In this document: positions 51,716 to 61,540 of the stretch, in pieces
How positions within the stretch are numbered: position 1 is the first letter of the stretch
How the letters are laid out: each line of letters opens with the position of its first letter
Source: Fusobacterium ulcerans
Lineage (GTDB): Bacteria > Fusobacteriota > Fusobacteriia > Fusobacteriales > Fusobacteriaceae
Direction of reading: 5' to 3'
DNA: 64,000 nt
Assembly (NCBI RefSeq): GCF_003019675.1
Contig: NZ_CP028105.1
Span: forward strand, 2,062,282 to 2,126,281
Notes under the pieces: generated by a model
The model's database searches: none
What the model saw: only the letters and a program-made list of their open reading frames with translations
Told to the model about the DNA's origin: nothing
Translations under genes and position numbers: made by a program

Positions 51716-54700
51716 TTAATTTTGATTATCAGCGTGACTGAAAATATGATTTAAATCATATAAAATGTCTGATAAAATTCTAATAGGTATTTTTGAAAAT
51801 GATTCAATGATGTTGTTTTGGATATCAAAAAAAGTTACTGAATCAATAGAAACTGTTTTTTTACTATTAGGAGCAGCAGTATTTTCATATTGAATTTCTA
51901 ATTTAACAGCCAGATTATCTTGAAGATATGCTTTAAGAAAAACATTTTCATCAATTTTTTCCCATCTGTGATCAATAAGAAGTTCATATAAAATATTATA
52001 GCAAAGATATTTGTCAAGAAAATGAATTATTTCCTTTTTATAAGATTCTTTATTTTTTAGTAGATAAGTTTCCATTTCAAGCTGTTTAAATTCCTGAATA
52101 ATATTATTCTTTTTAAAATAATTTCTGAATTTTTTTATAGTATCAGCAGGCATTTCCAATGGATGAGCTATTTTTATTTTATTTGATTTTCCAACTGAAA
52201 TTGATTTACCTTCCAATGTAATAAAAAAATCTCCTTTAGGAAATCCAAAATGTTCCCCATCAATATCGAATATAATATTTTTTATAATTAAAGAAGTTAA
52301 AGGATTTTTACTGGCAAGAGATATCTCAGTATGTAGCATTTCACTTCTTGTATTCATACAAAATTTAAGATGTTCTATTAAATCTTTTATTAGAATATTA
52401 TAATTTCTTACAGCCTCATAAGCTTTCATTATATATTTTTCTCTTTGATAACTGTTTGGTTTTTCTGTATCATATTTTTTTAAGACAAACTTATCTGGTG
52501 GAATAAAATCAATATATGCAGCTGTTATATGATCATTTTTTAGAAAATTTCTTAATAAAGGCTGATGCTCTTTATCCAGACTCAACTCTAAGAATACTCT
52601 TGAAGAAAATCCAATATTATCCAAAAAATTATTTAATGCAACATTAGTTATTTCTAACTGGCTTTTTGTTATTGAGTCATCTGTTCTAGCTCGATATCTA
52701 ATAGTATCATAAATGTCTTCAATTGATTTATCCAAAAGTTTTCCATAAGGGAGAAGAGAATAACAAAGCATGGCTTTCTTATTCTTGTTCTCTATCTCTT
52801 TTTCTAAAGAATCAATATCTTTAAAATTAAAAATACCAGATAAAGATGCTGTGAATTTTTCAGAAATTTCAGATTTTATAAGATTGGTTTTAAAAGAACC
52901 ATAAATTTGTTCAAATTCTAATTCTCCAACTGAATCATGGAGTTTTCTAAACCATTTAATATCAAACCTTCCTTTTTCAAATTCTTCAGGTTTTATTGAA
53001 GTATATTTAAGGAGGGTCATTCTGTTTTTAAAGTTTTTTTCATAGTTTAAATGAGCTTTAAAGAACCAGTATACTTCATCTAAATATTTATAATTTAGGT
53101 AGAGAGATAATATTTTCCTCCACTTTAAAATATGAACTGCTGTAAATAACAAAGCTTTTTTCAATGAATAAGGATTATCCAGTAAAAAAGTTAATTCTTT
53201 TATGTCTGCTACTGTGTCATTTCTAGCAGGTTGAGAAATTGAAAGAAGATAATTTAAAGTTTCTTTTTTTGTCAGAAATTTTAATGAAAAATCAGCTACT
53301 ATTTCGATTTTATTATATTCCATAGTTTCTAATATAGAAAAAAGAAGAGATACTCCTTCTACTTTCTTTAAAGCAGGAACTAAATGAGTCAGCTCACTTT
53401 TTTTGAAATGACTTTTTCTGTTTCTTTCAAGTCTTACTATGGCTGAAACTATTTTTGATTCTGCTTTAGAATCAAAAGGATATTTTTTCTTTTCATCATA
53501 AGATAAATTTAAAAAGTCTGAAAGATGCTTAAAGCAATTTTCTCTTTCAAGAAGCTCTTTATAGACTTCATCTGATGAAATAAGACCCATATTAAAAGCT
53601 TTGATATAATGTAGTATATTTAATTTATTAAATTCATAAAAATTACTTTTATAGTAGAAAACATAATAAGTAGAGAAAAAAGTTCTAAACATATTAGTAC
53701 TTCCTAGTTCTTTATCAGATATAAGGGAGAACAAAGCTTTCATAAAATTAATTATTTTAATGTTTAAACATTCTCTATCAGACAGTGTTTTAAAAAAACA
53801 GTTTATGAGATCCATTTTTACATTAAATACTTCTTTTGCGTTAAATTTAACATAATATTTCTTTTGTATTTTTTCTAATATTTTTTGAGGAGTATTATTT
53901 TCTTTTCTAGCAAGAATAGAAATTTTTTTCATTTTTTCTATGTTGAAACTGTTTGATATAGAAAGTGAAAAAGTAGAATGAGTTCTGTTATTTACTTTAT
54001 TTTCTAAATCAAAAAACTTTTCAAAAGTCAGAGCAAAATTTATTTCAAGTAAATTACTTAATGAAAAATCTTTAAGAAAATGATAAGATGTAAATCTATT
54101 TAGCTCAAATTCAAAATCTTTTATATTTAAATTAAAAAAGTCTTTAATAGAAGAAATTTCAGAAGTAACAGTATTTTCTGGATCAAATAAAAAGGGAGGA
54201 TTTTCAGAATTATATATTCCAAATCCACTTCTTTTAACTGTTTTTCGCAAATATATTTTTTCTTTTTCACTGGCTTCTTCAGTTTCTTCTTCTAATGAAA
54301 TTGCTTCCTTTTTTTTCTTTCTCATAGAGGCATTTTCTTTTTTTTGCTTATATTCCTGAAAAAAGAAAGGGAAGCTAGCATCATTCCGAAGACGTTTTAA
54401 AAATATTTCTGTTGCTTCTTTTTTTAAAGGATTATTTTTTGAAAGGATAATTTCACTTACAATTTCCAACATTGAATCCTTTTCAAAGCCTAAAATATGT
54501 GTAATTATTAATAGTCTGTGGGAAGTTTTTATAGAAGAATTAAAAAGATTTATAACAGCTGTTTTTTCTTCAGGAGCAAGAATCTTTTTAGATCTTTTTA
54601 TGGCAAGGACTGCTCTTTCTTTTAAAAGAGAAGATCCCTCCTTTAAAAGAAAAAGAACGAATTTTTTTTGCCTTTCTGTTCTTCCTCCTTTTACAAAATT

Positions 54701-56071
54701 AATAAGAAAGAAAAGAATTACTTCATCAACTGAATATAATACAATATCACAAAGTTTATCAATTTTTTCTTCTGAAAAATTGTCATAAACAACAATATCG
54801 AAAAGTTTAAAAAATATTTCTTTAGGGTCTTTTATATATTCAGACCAACAAAAAGGTTTTTCATAAGAATATAAATACTGACTCATTTCTATTGCTAAAT
54901 TATAAAATACTTCAAAATGTTTCTCCAAAGTATTAGCATCTTTTAAAAATGAGTTTGCAGAAATAGTTGTCATCTTTTTTTGCTCTTCTATTGAATATTT
55001 AAATCCTTTTGCTGAATTAGGATAAGTAACAGAGGTTACATAATTTTGAATAACATAATAAGCATATAGAGGATTTATTTTTTTTTTCATTCTAAATAGA
55101 GTAGCTTCTATTTTTTCTTCTTCAGTACCAATTAAATGGAGGTAATGGAGAGCATTCAGAATTTCTATATTATTTTTTCCAGTATTTAAAAGCAAAAGTT
55201 TCTCTTTCATTGCAGAAAGATTTCTTAATCCGTCAGCCCAAAGAGAGAAAAAAATATATTCAGATTCATTCCCCTGAGAATATATTACATTTTTTTTATT
55301 TTTATCAATAAGCACATCATTTATTATAGTAAAAAATAATTTTATTTCATCAGTGTATAAAAATATTAATTTAATTCCAGTCCAGCCATAGATTGAATCT
55401 ACAACTTCATTAGAATAGTAGAGCTCCTTATCTAAAATAAAGCTGATGAGAGTTTTAAATGCTTCAATATGCCCACAATCAGCATTAGAAAGAATAGATT
55501 TCTTTAACTCAACATCAGTATTTTCGTTAAGGAGAAGCTCAAATAATTTTAAATGAAGAGAATTAAGGGAACTTTTTATTATTCCTCTAATTATATCAGG
55601 ATTAATATAGGAATTGTTTTTTTCTATATGTGCTGATAAAAAAGGTAAAAGTTTTTCAGTTCTATTATTGATTCCATAAGCAAGTATATCTTCAATAATG
55701 CAATTATCTGGAATATTTTTTGATTTGGCAAGATTGAGAATATTAAAATCGTCATTCCATAGTCTTAATAAATTCCATAATTTATTTATTGCAATGGGAA
55801 AATAAAGTTCAAAATTATTTTTATCTCTAAAAGAAGTTTTTAGAGGATCAGTTTCATAGGTGAAATTTAGGGTATCAGCCCATATTTGATTTAATATTTT
55901 AATAAATTCTTTACCATAAAGAGTTTCAAGCTGTTTAAAAAATTTACATTGAATTGCATCTAATAGAGAAGTGTGATTATCCTCAAGTATCAAATTTTTA
56001 GCAAAATCAAAAAAATCATTTTTACTTTCTAATTTTTTGTTTAATTCAAGATGTAATTTATTAATGTCCAC
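51716..56071 (-). CDS. Giant DUF4132 (MolR-like) domain protein
   Basis: 1451 residues with no signal peptide or membrane segment, so cytoplasmic. The first roughly 600 residues are helical and HEAT-repeat-like. A charged linker lies near 585-615 (KQKKENASMRKKKKEAISLE). The C-terminal third has the DUF4132 hallmark KIKIAHPLEMPADTIKKF with a following QEFKQLE segment, and the preceding YRARTDDSITKSQLEITN. E. coli MolR/YehI-type proteins share this domain; function is not established. The start is GTG 56071 after GGGGGAATT. It is upstream of, and only 19 bp from, the response-regulator gene, an unusual partnership. Domain call is by eye. Confidence 0.75.
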   Translation of the reverse strand: MDINKLHLELNKKLESKNDFFDFAKNLILEDNHTSLLDAIQCKFFKQLETLYGKEFIKILNQIWADTLNFTYETDPLKTSFRDKNNFELYFPIAINKLWNLLRLWNDDFNILNLAKSKNIPDNCIIEDILAYGINNRTEKLLPFLSAHIEKNNSYINPDIIRGIIKSSLNSLHLKLFELLLNENTDVELKKSILSNADCGHIEAFKTLISFILDKELYYSNEVVDSIYGWTGIKLIFLYTDEIKLFFTIINDVLIDKNKKNVIYSQGNESEYIFFSLWADGLRNLSAMKEKLLLLNTGKNNIEILNALHYLHLIGTEEEKIEATLFRMKKKINPLYAYYVIQNYVTSVTYPNSAKGFKYSIEEQKKMTTISANSFLKDANTLEKHFEVFYNLAIEMSQYLYSYEKPFCWSEYIKDPKEIFFKLFDIVVYDNFSEEKIDKLCDIVLYSVDEVILFFLINFVKGGRTERQKKFVLFLLKEGSSLLKERAVLAIKRSKKILAPEEKTAVINLFNSSIKTSHRLLIITHILGFEKDSMLEIVSEIILSKNNPLKKEATEIFLKRLRNDASFPFFFQEYKQKKENASMRKKKKEAISLEEETEEASEKEKIYLRKTVKRSGFGIYNSENPPFLFDPENTVTSEISSIKDFFNLNIKDFEFELNRFTSYHFLKDFSLSNLLEINFALTFEKFFDLENKVNNRTHSTFSLSISNSFNIEKMKKISILARKENNTPQKILEKIQKKYYVKFNAKEVFNVKMDLINCFFKTLSDRECLNIKIINFMKALFSLISDKELGSTNMFRTFFSTYYVFYYKSNFYEFNKLNILHYIKAFNMGLISSDEVYKELLERENCFKHLSDFLNLSYDEKKKYPFDSKAESKIVSAIVRLERNRKSHFKKSELTHLVPALKKVEGVSLLFSILETMEYNKIEIVADFSLKFLTKKETLNYLLSISQPARNDTVADIKELTFLLDNPYSLKKALLFTAVHILKWRKILSLYLNYKYLDEVYWFFKAHLNYEKNFKNRMTLLKYTSIKPEEFEKGRFDIKWFRKLHDSVGELEFEQIYGSFKTNLIKSEISEKFTASLSGIFNFKDIDSLEKEIENKNKKAMLCYSLLPYGKLLDKSIEDIYDTIRYRARTDDSITKSQLEITNVALNNFLDNIGFSSRVFLELSLDKEHQPLLRNFLKNDHITAAYIDFIPPDKFVLKKYDTEKPNSYQREKYIMKAYEAVRNYNILIKDLIEHLKFCMNTRSEMLHTEISLASKNPLTSLIIKNIIFDIDGEHFGFPKGDFFITLEGKSISVGKSNKIKIAHPLEMPADTIKKFRNYFKKNNIIQEFKQLEMETYLLKNKESYKKEIIHFLDKYLCYNILYELLIDHRWEKIDENVFLKAYLQDNLAVKLEIQYENTAAPNSKKTVSIDSVTFFDIQNNIIESFSKIPIRILSDILYDLNHIFSHADNQN

Positions 56072-56150
56072 AATTCCCCCTAAAATTATAATGCAAGTAT
56101 TATATTTATATGAAATATTATAGCATATAATAAATTATCCATAAATAAAA

Positions 56151-56180
56151 AATGTAGATGGCTTTTTAACCATCTACATC
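56151..56180 (-). terminator. Terminator after the regulator gene
   Basis: AATGTAGATGG at 56151-56161 and CCATCTACAT at 56170-56179 form the stem. On the minus strand it is followed by TTTTTATTTAT after the regulator stop at 56190. Confidence 0.85.
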
Positions 56181-56189
56181 TTAACTTAA

Positions 56190-57395
56190 TTAGAAGTTTA
56201 GTTTATATTTTTTAGCAGGTCTTCCAATGACTCCCTCTTCTAAAGTCATATCAGCAAGACAATTTTCTTCCAGCTTTATTAATATTCTGCTGGCAGTTCT
56301 CCTACTGAGACCTATATATCCAGATAACTCTTCAGCTGTTATCCAGATGTTTTTTTCATAGATTTTCAGCAGAGTTTCAAAAAGAGTTTTTGAGATATTG
56401 AGTTTTCTTAGTTTTTCATAGATACCAAAGTCTCTCACATCTTTTTTTCTGAGTCCTTTTAAAGCTGTAAATTTTCCTTTTTCGAGAAAATAACTGACTT
56501 CTTCCCCATATGCTTCACTTTTTTCATAAGCTTTTTCTGCATTGAGTCTAGCTTCTGAGATGTTGTCCCCACAACCCCAGCCTACTGTTATCGTGCCTAT
56601 TGCAGAAAAAACTTTTCCAGATAAGTTTTCTGTAAAATCAGTGAAATCTCCTTTAATCATTATTATCTCGATTTCATTTCCAAGTTCATAAATTATTGAA
56701 TTTTTAATATGTTTTTCTAATATAGATTTATAGTTTTTGTCAGTATCAAAATGTTTAATTTTTCCTACTACTATTTTTTTATCATCCAACCCTGCTATTT
56801 TTATTTCTGAAATCATATATTCGATAGTATCTTTTATATTATCCTCAGAAGGAAACAGGAATATAAATGGAATATCTTTCTTTTCAAGTTTTTCTGTAAG
56901 GTTGCTGAACCTTGTAATAGAGAGCTGTATTCTATTTTTTTCATGAAGAACAAAATGATTATGAAGTATTTTTTCATAAATTTTTGGATCTTCAATAATA
57001 AAGTCAGCAATAAGAGGTTCCTCTCCATCAAAGATATTTTTAAAATAAAAATCTTTGTTCTCTTTATTTATGAAGTCAATATATACTTTTGAAAAATCTA
57101 GATTGGGATTATTTTTCAGAACCTTAAAAAATGTTTCATAAAGCTCTTCTCTTTTTATCTCTAAATAATAAATAGGTTTAATAATTTTTTTTAATTTTCC
57201 TTCGAGAAATTTTTTTCCTAATTCTCCACTTGTAAGAAAAACATCAAACTTATGAAAATTTTTTTTATAGATATCCAGAGTCTCTTCCAATTTTTCATAG
57301 ATAAAATATTCTACACAATATTTATCTGTCTCTCTTATTCCTTTTTTTATAAAAGGAAGAGAGTTTTCAGGAGAGATTACTGCTATTTTGATCAT
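56190..57395 (-). CDS. Transcriptional regulator with C-terminal HTH, probable regulator of M20/GltS operon
   Basis: 401 residues. The C terminus has a winged-helix DNA-binding domain (TAEELSGYIGLSRRTASRIL and GVIGRPAKKYKLNF). Residues near 270-300 (AIGTITVGWGCGDNISEARL) resemble the degenerate GGDEF-like domain of CdaR/PucR-type regulators. The N-terminal part is a sensor region I do not recognise. The start overlaps the permease stop by 4 bp (ATGA), so it is co-transcribed with transporter and hydrolase and probably senses their substrate. Confidence 0.75.
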   Translation of the reverse strand: MIKIAVISPENSLPFIKKGIRETDKYCVEYFIYEKLEETLDIYKKNFHKFDVFLTSGELGKKFLEGKLKKIIKPIYYLEIKREELYETFFKVLKNNPNLDFSKVYIDFINKENKDFYFKNIFDGEEPLIADFIIEDPKIYEKILHNHFVLHEKNRIQLSITRFSNLTEKLEKKDIPFIFLFPSEDNIKDTIEYMISEIKIAGLDDKKIVVGKIKHFDTDKNYKSILEKHIKNSIIYELGNEIEIIMIKGDFTDFTENLSGKVFSAIGTITVGWGCGDNISEARLNAEKAYEKSEAYGEEVSYFLEKGKFTALKGLRKKDVRDFGIYEKLRKLNISKTLFETLLKIYEKNIWITAEELSGYIGLSRRTASRILIKLEENCLADMTLEEGVIGRPAKKYKLNF

Positions 57396-58762
57396 GCAGT
57401 TCTTCCTTTTTTATCCAGCAAGATTATGATTCCAAGGAATATTACTATAAGTCCAAGATTTAAAAATACTGGAACAAGAGGACCATAAGCTATACTCAAA
57501 GAAATACATGATACCATAAGGATAGGTCCCATAAGTGCTGTAAGAGAGAATCCTAGTGAATAATCTCCCAATACAGGTGTAGAAAATTCAGGATCACATA
57601 TCCTTAATAACAGAAGACCAGTAAGAAATACTCCAAGACAAGTTCCAAGCATTGCAACTGCCCTTTCAAATGCATAGTTTCCTTTGTAATATCTATATGA
57701 GAAGTATTTGATACACCACCAAGTAGCTATGAATCCAAGTATCATCATTGCCATTATTGGAACAAAGTATGAGAATACTGCCTTCAAAGGAAGAGTAGCT
57801 ACAGCACTTACTACTGCAAATTCAGTGAGCATACTTGTTATTTTACTTTTAACTTTAGTGTCAACACACCATTCTAACCCTAATTTTTTAATTGCTTTCC
57901 ATACAAGTATCATTATTACCATTGCAAAGGCCCATACAGAGAATGATGAAAGTACAGGGACCTTATATTTTTTTATGAGAGCAAGGATGATATATGAAAC
58001 ACCACACACTGAAAATATTATTGCCACATGAAAAGCAAGAACATCAATAGATGATGAAAGCATAGTTTCTCTTCCGATACTTGCTTGTTTAGTTATATCT
58101 GTATAGTAACCTCTTTTTAGTTCCATAGGTATGTCAGAAGGTTTTTTCAAAAGAGAAGTTTCACCCTTACGACATGCTCTATTGATTAAGAATATTCCTA
58201 AAAGAATTCCACCAATAAGACCAAAAGTTGCAGTAGTAGTGGCGATTCCCTGAGCTAATGCCCAGTAATCCATATTCATTTCATGCAGAGTTCTTCCTAT
58301 CATACCAGCTGTTCCATGTCCACCAGAAAATCCAGCATTTAACTCAACACCAAAAGATTTATAAAGATCAATATTGAAAAATTTTGTACATACAAAATTT
58401 ACAAAATATCCAATTATTTCTTGTAAGAATGTTACAACAAAAAGTATTCCTCCCATTATTCCAACATCTCTTACAACACCCTTCCCGTTGCTCCCTTTAA
58501 ATTCCAACCCTAAAGGAACAGCAGCAACAACTGGAACTATTAATATTCCAGGGAGAAGAACCATCTCTTTCAACCATGTAACAGGAAGAGAAAATGAAAA
58601 TATTCTTCCTAAAACTTCAGGCCCTAATATCAACCCTATAAATCCTCCTATGACAGAAGCTGGAATAAAAAGTTCCTGAAATACTTTGACCTTTGACTTA
58701 ATAAAAACTCCTAGGATAAGAAGAAAACTTAAATAACATAATACATAAAATATCTGCTGCAT
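57392..58762 (-). CDS. GltS-type sodium/glutamate symporter
   Basis: 456 residues, a polytopic inner-membrane carrier. It has the ESS-family features FIPASVIGGFIGLILGPEVLG at the N terminus and the pore motif GFSGGHGTAGMIGRT in the first half. Hydrophobic inverted halves and a hydrophilic loop near 195-225 are as expected. It lies 22 bp after the M20 amidohydrolase gene. Glutamate or an acyl-glutamate (for example aminobenzoyl-glutamate) is the likely cargo. Confidence 0.9.
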   Translation of the reverse strand: MQQIFYVLCYLSFLLILGVFIKSKVKVFQELFIPASVIGGFIGLILGPEVLGRIFSFSLPVTWLKEMVLLPGILIVPVVAAVPLGLEFKGSNGKGVVRDVGIMGGILFVVTFLQEIIGYFVNFVCTKFFNIDLYKSFGVELNAGFSGGHGTAGMIGRTLHEMNMDYWALAQGIATTTATFGLIGGILLGIFLINRACRKGETSLLKKPSDIPMELKRGYYTDITKQASIGRETMLSSSIDVLAFHVAIIFSVCGVSYIILALIKKYKVPVLSSFSVWAFAMVIMILVWKAIKKLGLEWCVDTKVKSKITSMLTEFAVVSAVATLPLKAVFSYFVPIMAMMILGFIATWWCIKYFSYRYYKGNYAFERAVAMLGTCLGVFLTGLLLLRICDPEFSTPVLGDYSLGFSLTALMGPILMVSCISLSIAYGPLVPVFLNLGLIVIFLGIIILLDKKGRTA

Positions 58763-58784
58763 TATAACCCCCCTTTTTTTAATT

Positions 58785-60185
58785 TTATAGTTCTATTGGC
58801 ACTTTATCATACTTTAAAGGTGAAACATATTCCTCATAATTTTCATCAAACTCTTTTTTTATTTTCTCATAAAGAGCAGGATCTTCAAGGATATCAATAG
58901 CAGTCTGTCCCAATACCTGACCAGCATATTTCATACCTTTCATTGCAATGCCATTTTTCCCTTGAGCTACCATCTGCCATGAGTGAGAAGGAGTCCCAAG
59001 AGCATAACAAGCTGTAAAGATTTGTCCAGTAGGCATTTTTTTACTTACATCTCCTACATCTGTAGAACCAGACAGAAGATAATTAAAGTTTTCATCATAT
59101 GGAATATTTCCTCTAAAAACATAGTCATTAAGCATCATATCTTTGATTTGTTTCCATTCTTTTCCACTGGCTTTTTCTATCCAGCCAAATTCAGAAGTTA
59201 TTTCTTTTTCAGTAAGAGTATCTTTGAATTTTTTAGCATAAGCAAGTTCCTCTTCTGTATATTCTATATTTTCAAATTTTTTCAAATTCTTAAACATTAC
59301 TTTTTCTATTTCTTTATTTCCTTTGTATTCATTAGTTCCTCTGTCAAAAACCATTTTAACTTTAGTTTCTGTCATAAGAGCAGCCCCTCTTGCTATATTG
59401 CATATTCTTTGGAATATTTCTTCTACCTGATTTAATTTTGGAGCTCTTACCAGATATAGAACTTCAGCATCAGGTTGTACAACATTTGGAGATATTCCTC
59501 CAGTATTAGTTACAGCATAGTGAAATCTAGCTTCCTGTATCACATGTTCTCTAAGATAATTGGCTCCTACATTCATCAGTTCCACAGCATCAAGAGCACT
59601 TCTTCCAAGTTGTGGACTGGCAGCAGCATGAGAACCTCTTCCTTCAAATCTGAAATATGCTTGATAATTTGCTAGTGTAGCCAGTGAGAAAACTCCGTTA
59701 TATGGGAAAGGATGCCATGTAAGAGCTAAGTCTACACCTTCAAAAGCACCGTTTTTCATCATCCATGTTTTTCCTGATCCACCCTCTTCAGCAGGACATC
59801 CATAGAAAACAACAGTTCCTTTTAACTTGTTTTCTTCCAGATAATTTTTTACTATTTCTGCTCCATAGAGAGCTCCAGCTCCAAGCAAATGGTGTCCACA
59901 TCCGTGACCATTTATTTCCTGTTTTCCTTTTTCTTTGTGAGTGACATCTTCTGCCTGTGAAAGTCCTTGAAGAGCATCATATTCTCCCAGTATAGCTATT
60001 ACAGGATGACCTTCACCATAAGTAGCTTTGAAAGCAGTTTCTAATCCACCTATTCCCATTTCTACCTGAAATCCTGCTTCACGAGCATATTCGGCTAACT
60101 CTTCTGCTGATTTGAATTCTTTGAATCTTATTTCAGCATATTCCCAAATATTTTTTGCAACTTCTTCAATAGTTTTTTTACTCAT
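58785..60185 (-). CDS. M20-family amidohydrolase, AbgB-like
   Basis: 466 residues, a metal-dependent amide hydrolase close to aminobenzoyl-glutamate utilisation protein B. Segments are AILGEYDALQGL, HGCGHHLLGAGALYGA, YGCPAEEGGSGK, a dimerisation region with GRGSHAAASPQLGRSALDA, and GSTDVGDVSKKMP. It starts at ATG 60185 after TGGAGGGGTACAA; the open frame extends to 60224 without a ribosome site. It is the first gene of the unit with GltS and the regulator. The natural substrate is probably an N-acyl amino acid or folate fragment. Confidence 0.88.
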   Translation of the reverse strand: MSKKTIEEVAKNIWEYAEIRFKEFKSAEELAEYAREAGFQVEMGIGGLETAFKATYGEGHPVIAILGEYDALQGLSQAEDVTHKEKGKQEINGHGCGHHLLGAGALYGAEIVKNYLEENKLKGTVVFYGCPAEEGGSGKTWMMKNGAFEGVDLALTWHPFPYNGVFSLATLANYQAYFRFEGRGSHAAASPQLGRSALDAVELMNVGANYLREHVIQEARFHYAVTNTGGISPNVVQPDAEVLYLVRAPKLNQVEEIFQRICNIARGAALMTETKVKMVFDRGTNEYKGNKEIEKVMFKNLKKFENIEYTEEELAYAKKFKDTLTEKEITSEFGWIEKASGKEWKQIKDMMLNDYVFRGNIPYDENFNYLLSGSTDVGDVSKKMPTGQIFTACYALGTPSHSWQMVAQGKNGIAMKGMKYAGQVLGQTAIDILEDPALYEKIKKEFDENYEEYVSPLKYDKVPIEL

Positions 60186-60250
60186 TTGTACCCCTCCATT
60201 TATTTTGGACATTGTTTTGGTCAAAATTATACTTGTTTTATTTCAAAAGA

Positions 60251-60306
60251 AGTATACTATATATTTTTTTATTGTCAATTATATTATTTTAATTGAAATA
60301 ATATAA
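60251..60306 (-). promoter_or_regulatory. Sigma-70 promoter of the M20 operon with an upstream palindrome
   Basis: The minus strand has TTGACA (60273-60278), a 16-bp spacer and TATACT (60251-60256). Directly upstream of the -35 box, at 60279-60306, TTATATTATTT and AAATAATATAA form a perfect 11-bp inverted repeat with 6 bp between. It is a candidate activator or repressor site for this divergent region. Confidence 0.65.
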
Positions 60307-60373
60307 CTGGTATATTTTTATCACGCCAATTATATCTTTTTGATATATGTTTTCTTATTCTAAATATCTTTTT

Positions 60374-60401
60374 TTGAATTGATTAAAAAATATGATATAA
60401 T
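60374..60401 (+). promoter_or_regulatory. Sigma-70 promoter for the small gene and Crp/Fnr gene
   Basis: TTGAAT at 60374-60379, a 16-bp spacer and TATAAT at 60396-60401 lie 35 bp before the start at 60437. Confidence 0.6.
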
Positions 60402-60436
60402 ATAAAATAAATCAAAATTCAGGGGGCATAAAATAA

Positions 60437-60808
60437 ATGAGCAGCAGAAGAGCATACTATGAACAAGAAAAAAATAATCTTAAAGAACTTATGATAGCAC
60501 TTCATTCCATTATAATTCAATCCCCTTATATAGCTTCAGTAAAAGGGGCAGAAGTAAATGTGAGTATAGCTTATGGAGTATGTCTAAAATTTATAAAGAA
60601 TATATTAAAAGAAAATGATGAAGTAGATTATGTAAAAGTAGAAGATATAATAGACTTTACAAAAAGAACAGCACTTTATCCAATGATGGATAAAAGTAGT
60701 ATAGATGGGAAAAAATTTGATATGGTAATAAAGGATATTGAAACTATTTTGAGAAATTGCAAATACATATCTGAAGCTGGCAGAAAACAAGCTAGGAGGG
60801 AAAAATGA
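60437..60808 (+). CDS. Unknown conserved-looking cytoplasmic protein
   Basis: A 123-residue soluble, helical protein with no motif I recognise. Segments are MSSRRAYYEQEKNNLKEL, YIASVKGAEVNVSIAYGVC and a basic C terminus SEAGRKQARREK. The ribosome site is CAGGGGGCATAAA. Its stop overlaps the Crp/Fnr start by 4 bp, so the two are translationally coupled, suggesting a joint role. No paralogue is in the window. Confidence 0.7.
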   Translation: MSSRRAYYEQEKNNLKELMIALHSIIIQSPYIASVKGAEVNVSIAYGVCLKFIKNILKENDEVDYVKVEDIIDFTKRTALYPMMDKSSIDGKKFDMVIKDIETILRNCKYISEAGRKQARREK

Positions 60809-61476
60809 TAAATTCAGAAAATGAAAATTTTTTTTCTGAGTCATTTCCATTTTGGAAGGCACTCTCTTCTGATGAAAAAAAACTGATAAATAATAATACG
60901 GAACTGAAATTATATAAGGCAGGAAGTACTATACATGATTCTACTGAATGTACAGGAGTTCTTTTGATAAAGTCAGGAGAATTGAGAGTATATATTCTTT
61001 CTCCAGAGGGAAGGGAAGTCACTTTGTACAGATTGGGAAGTGGGTCGACATGTCTTCTTACAGCATCATGTATTTTAAAAAATATTACATTTAGTGTAAT
61101 GGTAGATGCTGAGGTAGACAGTGAAGTATTTCTTATAAGTTCCTCTGCATTTAAAGAGCTGAAAAATAAAAATATACAAGTAGAAAGCTTCAGCAATGAT
61201 ATAATAAATTGTCATTTTTCTGAAACTATGTGGGCAATGGAGCAGATACTTTTTACAAGTTTTGATAAAAGATTGGCTTTTTTTCTGTTGGAGCAGAGTG
61301 AAGAGAAAAAGACTGAAACACTTAATTTTACTCATGAATATATTGCTAAAAATCTTGGAAGTGCAAGAGAAGTGGTATCTCGTATGCTGAAATATTTTCA
61401 GAATGAAGGAATTGTTTCTTTAGCTAGAGGGAGTATCATTATAAAAGATAGGAAGAAATTGGAAGAATTAAAATAA
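60805..61476 (+). CDS. Crp/Fnr-family transcriptional regulator
   Basis: 223 residues. A cyclic-nucleotide-binding-like jelly roll spans about 20-125 (LLIKSGELRVYILSPEGREVTLYRLGSG) and a C-terminal HTH about 150-215 (THEYIAKNLGSAREVVSRMLKYFQNEGIVSLARG). It lacks the N-terminal cysteine cluster of oxygen-sensing Fnr, although single cysteines occur (TECTG, STCLLTASC). The ATG overlaps the upstream stop. It may act on the divergent trxA/dehydrogenase promoters, where a TGTGA-N5-TCACA site lies. Confidence 0.9.
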   Translation: MINSENENFFSESFPFWKALSSDEKKLINNNTELKLYKAGSTIHDSTECTGVLLIKSGELRVYILSPEGREVTLYRLGSGSTCLLTASCILKNITFSVMVDAEVDSEVFLISSSAFKELKNKNIQVESFSNDIINCHFSETMWAMEQILFTSFDKRLAFFLLEQSEEKKTETLNFTHEYIAKNLGSAREVVSRMLKYFQNEGIVSLARGSIIIKDRKKLEELK

Positions 61477-61530
61477 AGAGGTCAATCAAATTTCTAAAAT
61501 TTACTTTAGATTTTTGATCAACCTCTTTTT
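61475..61530. terminator. Bidirectional terminator between crp/fnr-like gene and trxA
   Basis: AAAGAGGT at 61475-61482 pairs with ACCTCTTT at 61521-61528, with an inner partly paired ATCAAA/TTTGAT. T- and A-runs lie outside, and it separates convergent genes. Confidence 0.8.
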
Positions 61531-61540
61531 TATATTTATA

